DNA from: Schistosoma haematobium
Lineage: Eukaryota > Platyhelminthes > Trematoda > Strigeidida > Schistosomatidae
Direction of reading: 5' to 3'
Length of the DNA: 64,000 nucleotides
Assembly: GCF_000699445.3 (NCBI RefSeq)
Contig: NC_067196.1
Coordinates: 33,748,616 to 33,812,615 of the forward strand
A program made the position numbers and the translations under genes. The notes under the pieces were generated by a model. The model was not told the DNA's origin. It ran no database searches and saw only the letters and a program-made list of their open reading frames with translations. This document shows, piece after piece, positions 62,383 to 64,000 of the stretch. The stretch's first letter is position 1. Each line of letters opens with the position of its first letter.

Positions 62383-64000
62383 GGCTTCGCGAAACGTCCC
62401 GCTTATAAGCACTGGGTTTCTTCTGGTTCTTTACAACTCATTGAAGCCCGTCGGTTTACTGCGAATGACCGTGAGTTTGACCATAAATGAAGGATGTTAC
62501 GTAAGGAAATTGGGCAAAGCTTGCGTAAGGACCGAGAAGCCTGGTGGTCGAAGCGTGCTAATGAGCTGGAAGCAGCAGCTGCATCCGGTAACTACCGGAA
62601 GCTCTTCCAGCTCATCCGAGCCACTGGCAGCAAGAAGTCTGGTGTGAGTGAAACAATCTGCGAGGATGATGGGATGCCAATCACTAACATCCATCGACGT
62701 CTTGGACGGTGGGCAGAATTTTCGAAGGGCAGTTCAACTGGCCTGCTGCCCCAGCAACATCGGTCGGACTGTCCTGCCCTCCATGGCCGGTGACGACTGA
62801 TCCACCAAATGAGGAGGAAGTCCGCAAGGAACTCTAACTCTTGAAACGTTACAAATCACCTGGCCCAGATGACTTACCTCCGACTCTTTTTAAAGATGGT
62901 GGTGACTTTCTGACTAAGCAACTGACGACGTTGTTTACAAAGGTATGGGAGCTAGAGAGTGTTCCAACGTCATGGAATGAGTCGATAGTTGTCCCTATCT
63001 TTAAAAAGGGTTCACGTCGTTCCTGTAACAACTATCGGGTGATAAGTCTACTTCCGATTGCGTCCAAGCTATTGGCTTCCGTCATTCTTCGTAGGTTGTT
63101 CAAAACCCGAGAAAGATTGACTCGTGAGGAGCAGGCTGGATTTCGTTCTGGTCGAGGATGTATTGGTCGTATCTTCACCCTCCGCCAAATGTTAGAACAC
63201 CGCCATACTTATCAAAGGTCGACAATCTTAGTGTTTCTTGATATCAGGGCTGCCTTCTATTCGTTGGATAGAACTGTTCTCTGGGATTGTCTATTGAAGA
63301 AGGGTGTGCCTGAGAAGTTTATTAACATCCTAAAAGCCCTATATAAAAACACCTCAGGCAGAGTGAGGGCATACAACCACCTCTCTCCGTTGTTCCATTC
63401 GAGCAGTGGGGTTAGGCAGGGTTGCCCAATCTCACCATTCCTCTTCAACTTTGTCATCGATGACATTCTGGAAACAGCTCTGATGAATGTAAGTAATGGT
63501 GGTGTGGATCTGTTGCCTGGAGAAAGACTTTTCGACCTTGAGTATGCGGACGATATTGTCTTAATGTGCGATAATGCCCAAGGCATGCAATCCGCACTTA
63601 ATCAGTTGGGGATCAGTGTCCGTAGGTATGGTACGTGCTTTGCACCTTCGAAGCGCAAAGTACTTCTACAAGACTGGCAGGATTCCAATCCTCTACTCAC
63701 CCTGGACGGTGAACAGATAGAAGTAGTCGAGAAGTTCGTGTATCTGGGTAGCTGCATAAGTGCTGGTGGGGGTGTGAGTGATGAGATCAATGCACGTATA
63801 GTGAAAGCCAGAGCGGCTTATGCCAATCTGGGCCACCTTTGGCGCCTTCGTGATGTTAGTCTGGCTGTAAAAGGCCGGATCTACAACGCGTCGGTGAGAG
63901 CAGTTTTGCTCTATGCTTGTGAAACCTGGCCTCTCCGAGTTGAGGACGTTAGACGACTCTCTGTGTTCGATCATCGTTGTCTCCGAAGGATTGCTGACAT
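62383..64000 (+). pseudogene. RTE-like linker and reverse transcriptase of copy B2, cut by the window edge
   Basis: Linker in several frames: SLQLIEARRFTANDREFDHK (stop), then SLRKDREAWWSKRANELEAA, RKLFQLIRATGSKKSGVSE (62494-62793) and a stop near 62835 just before the RT. From 62841 the RT is open to the window end with YKSPGPDDLPPTLFKDGG, FLDIRAAFYSLDR, SGVRQGCPISPFLF and LEYADDIVLM. The reading equals that of copy B1 at 48984. The stop and frameshifts upstream prevent a full polyprotein. Confidence 0.86.

Larger units (their letters stand above)
60695..64000 (+). mobile_element. Family B RTE copy with 5' leader, runs off the right edge (B2)
   Basis: Leader 60695 to about 61090 (AATGCCCTGGTACGGCCGAG, GGCGGGGGTGTTGTTTACAA, CGGCTACCATGGGATTGCAT), an ATT-rich simple stretch (about 61150-61240), endonuclease from about 61337, linker 62390-62790, RT from 62838 to the window end. 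The only copy here showing leader, endonuclease and RT in order, so it defines the 5' end of the family. Its RT is near-identical to B1, but its endonuclease and linker carry stops. Confidence 0.87.

Overview
The window looks like flatworm nuclear DNA, most likely from a schistosome (Schistosoma or a close relative). The grounds are AT-rich sequence with long TA and TTTA microsatellites, one gene with short exons split by multi-kilobase introns, RTE-, CR1- and Penelope-type retroelement remains, and a fragment carrying the Schistosoma-type hammerhead ribozyme signature. The species cannot be fixed from the sequence alone.

The one clearly functional gene is a coronin on the + strand. It has eight exons between 29858 and 58897 that splice in frame to about 536 codons: an N-terminal coronin domain, a WD40 propeller, the DUF1900-like extension, a basic/polar linker and a C-terminal coiled coil with a trimer motif. 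Its introns (1.3 to 8.1 kb) hold much of the repeat content. Upstream on the - strand is a second, tentative gene: three splice-bounded segments (29152-29218, a 29-nt micro-exon at 26212-26240, and a terminal exon 25956-26096) join in one frame, but I do not recognise the product and its 5' part is missing.

Layout: 1-3950 is a nearly complete CR1-like element (-) with a PHD-finger ORF1; 3951-10900 is AT-rich with no gene I can support; 10940-15440 holds two degenerate CR1-like copies (+); 15781-16007 is a MITE-like palindrome; 16790-18365 is a short non-autonomous element interrupted by an RTE insertion; 18900-22395 is another CR1-like copy (-) with an RTE 3' end inside it; 23660-29035 is a patchwork of RTE pieces and short derivatives; 29858-58897 is coronin; 59105-60690 is intergenic; 60695-64000 is the 5' part of an RTE copy that runs off the window.

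I sort the RTE-like elements into two families by sequence. Family A ends in a CTGA-repeat tail. Family B has a GC-richer 5' leader and ends in a TAAA-type tail. Short elements (family C) carry the B leader joined directly to a B-like 3' end and look like internally deleted, mobilised derivatives. A Penelope-like GIY-YIG relic sits in coronin intron 3, a hammerhead relic in intron 6 and an SR2-like RTE fragment in intron 7. Most elements are broken by stops and frameshifts. The most consequential structure is a pair of near-identical inverted family A copies flanking coronin exon 2.
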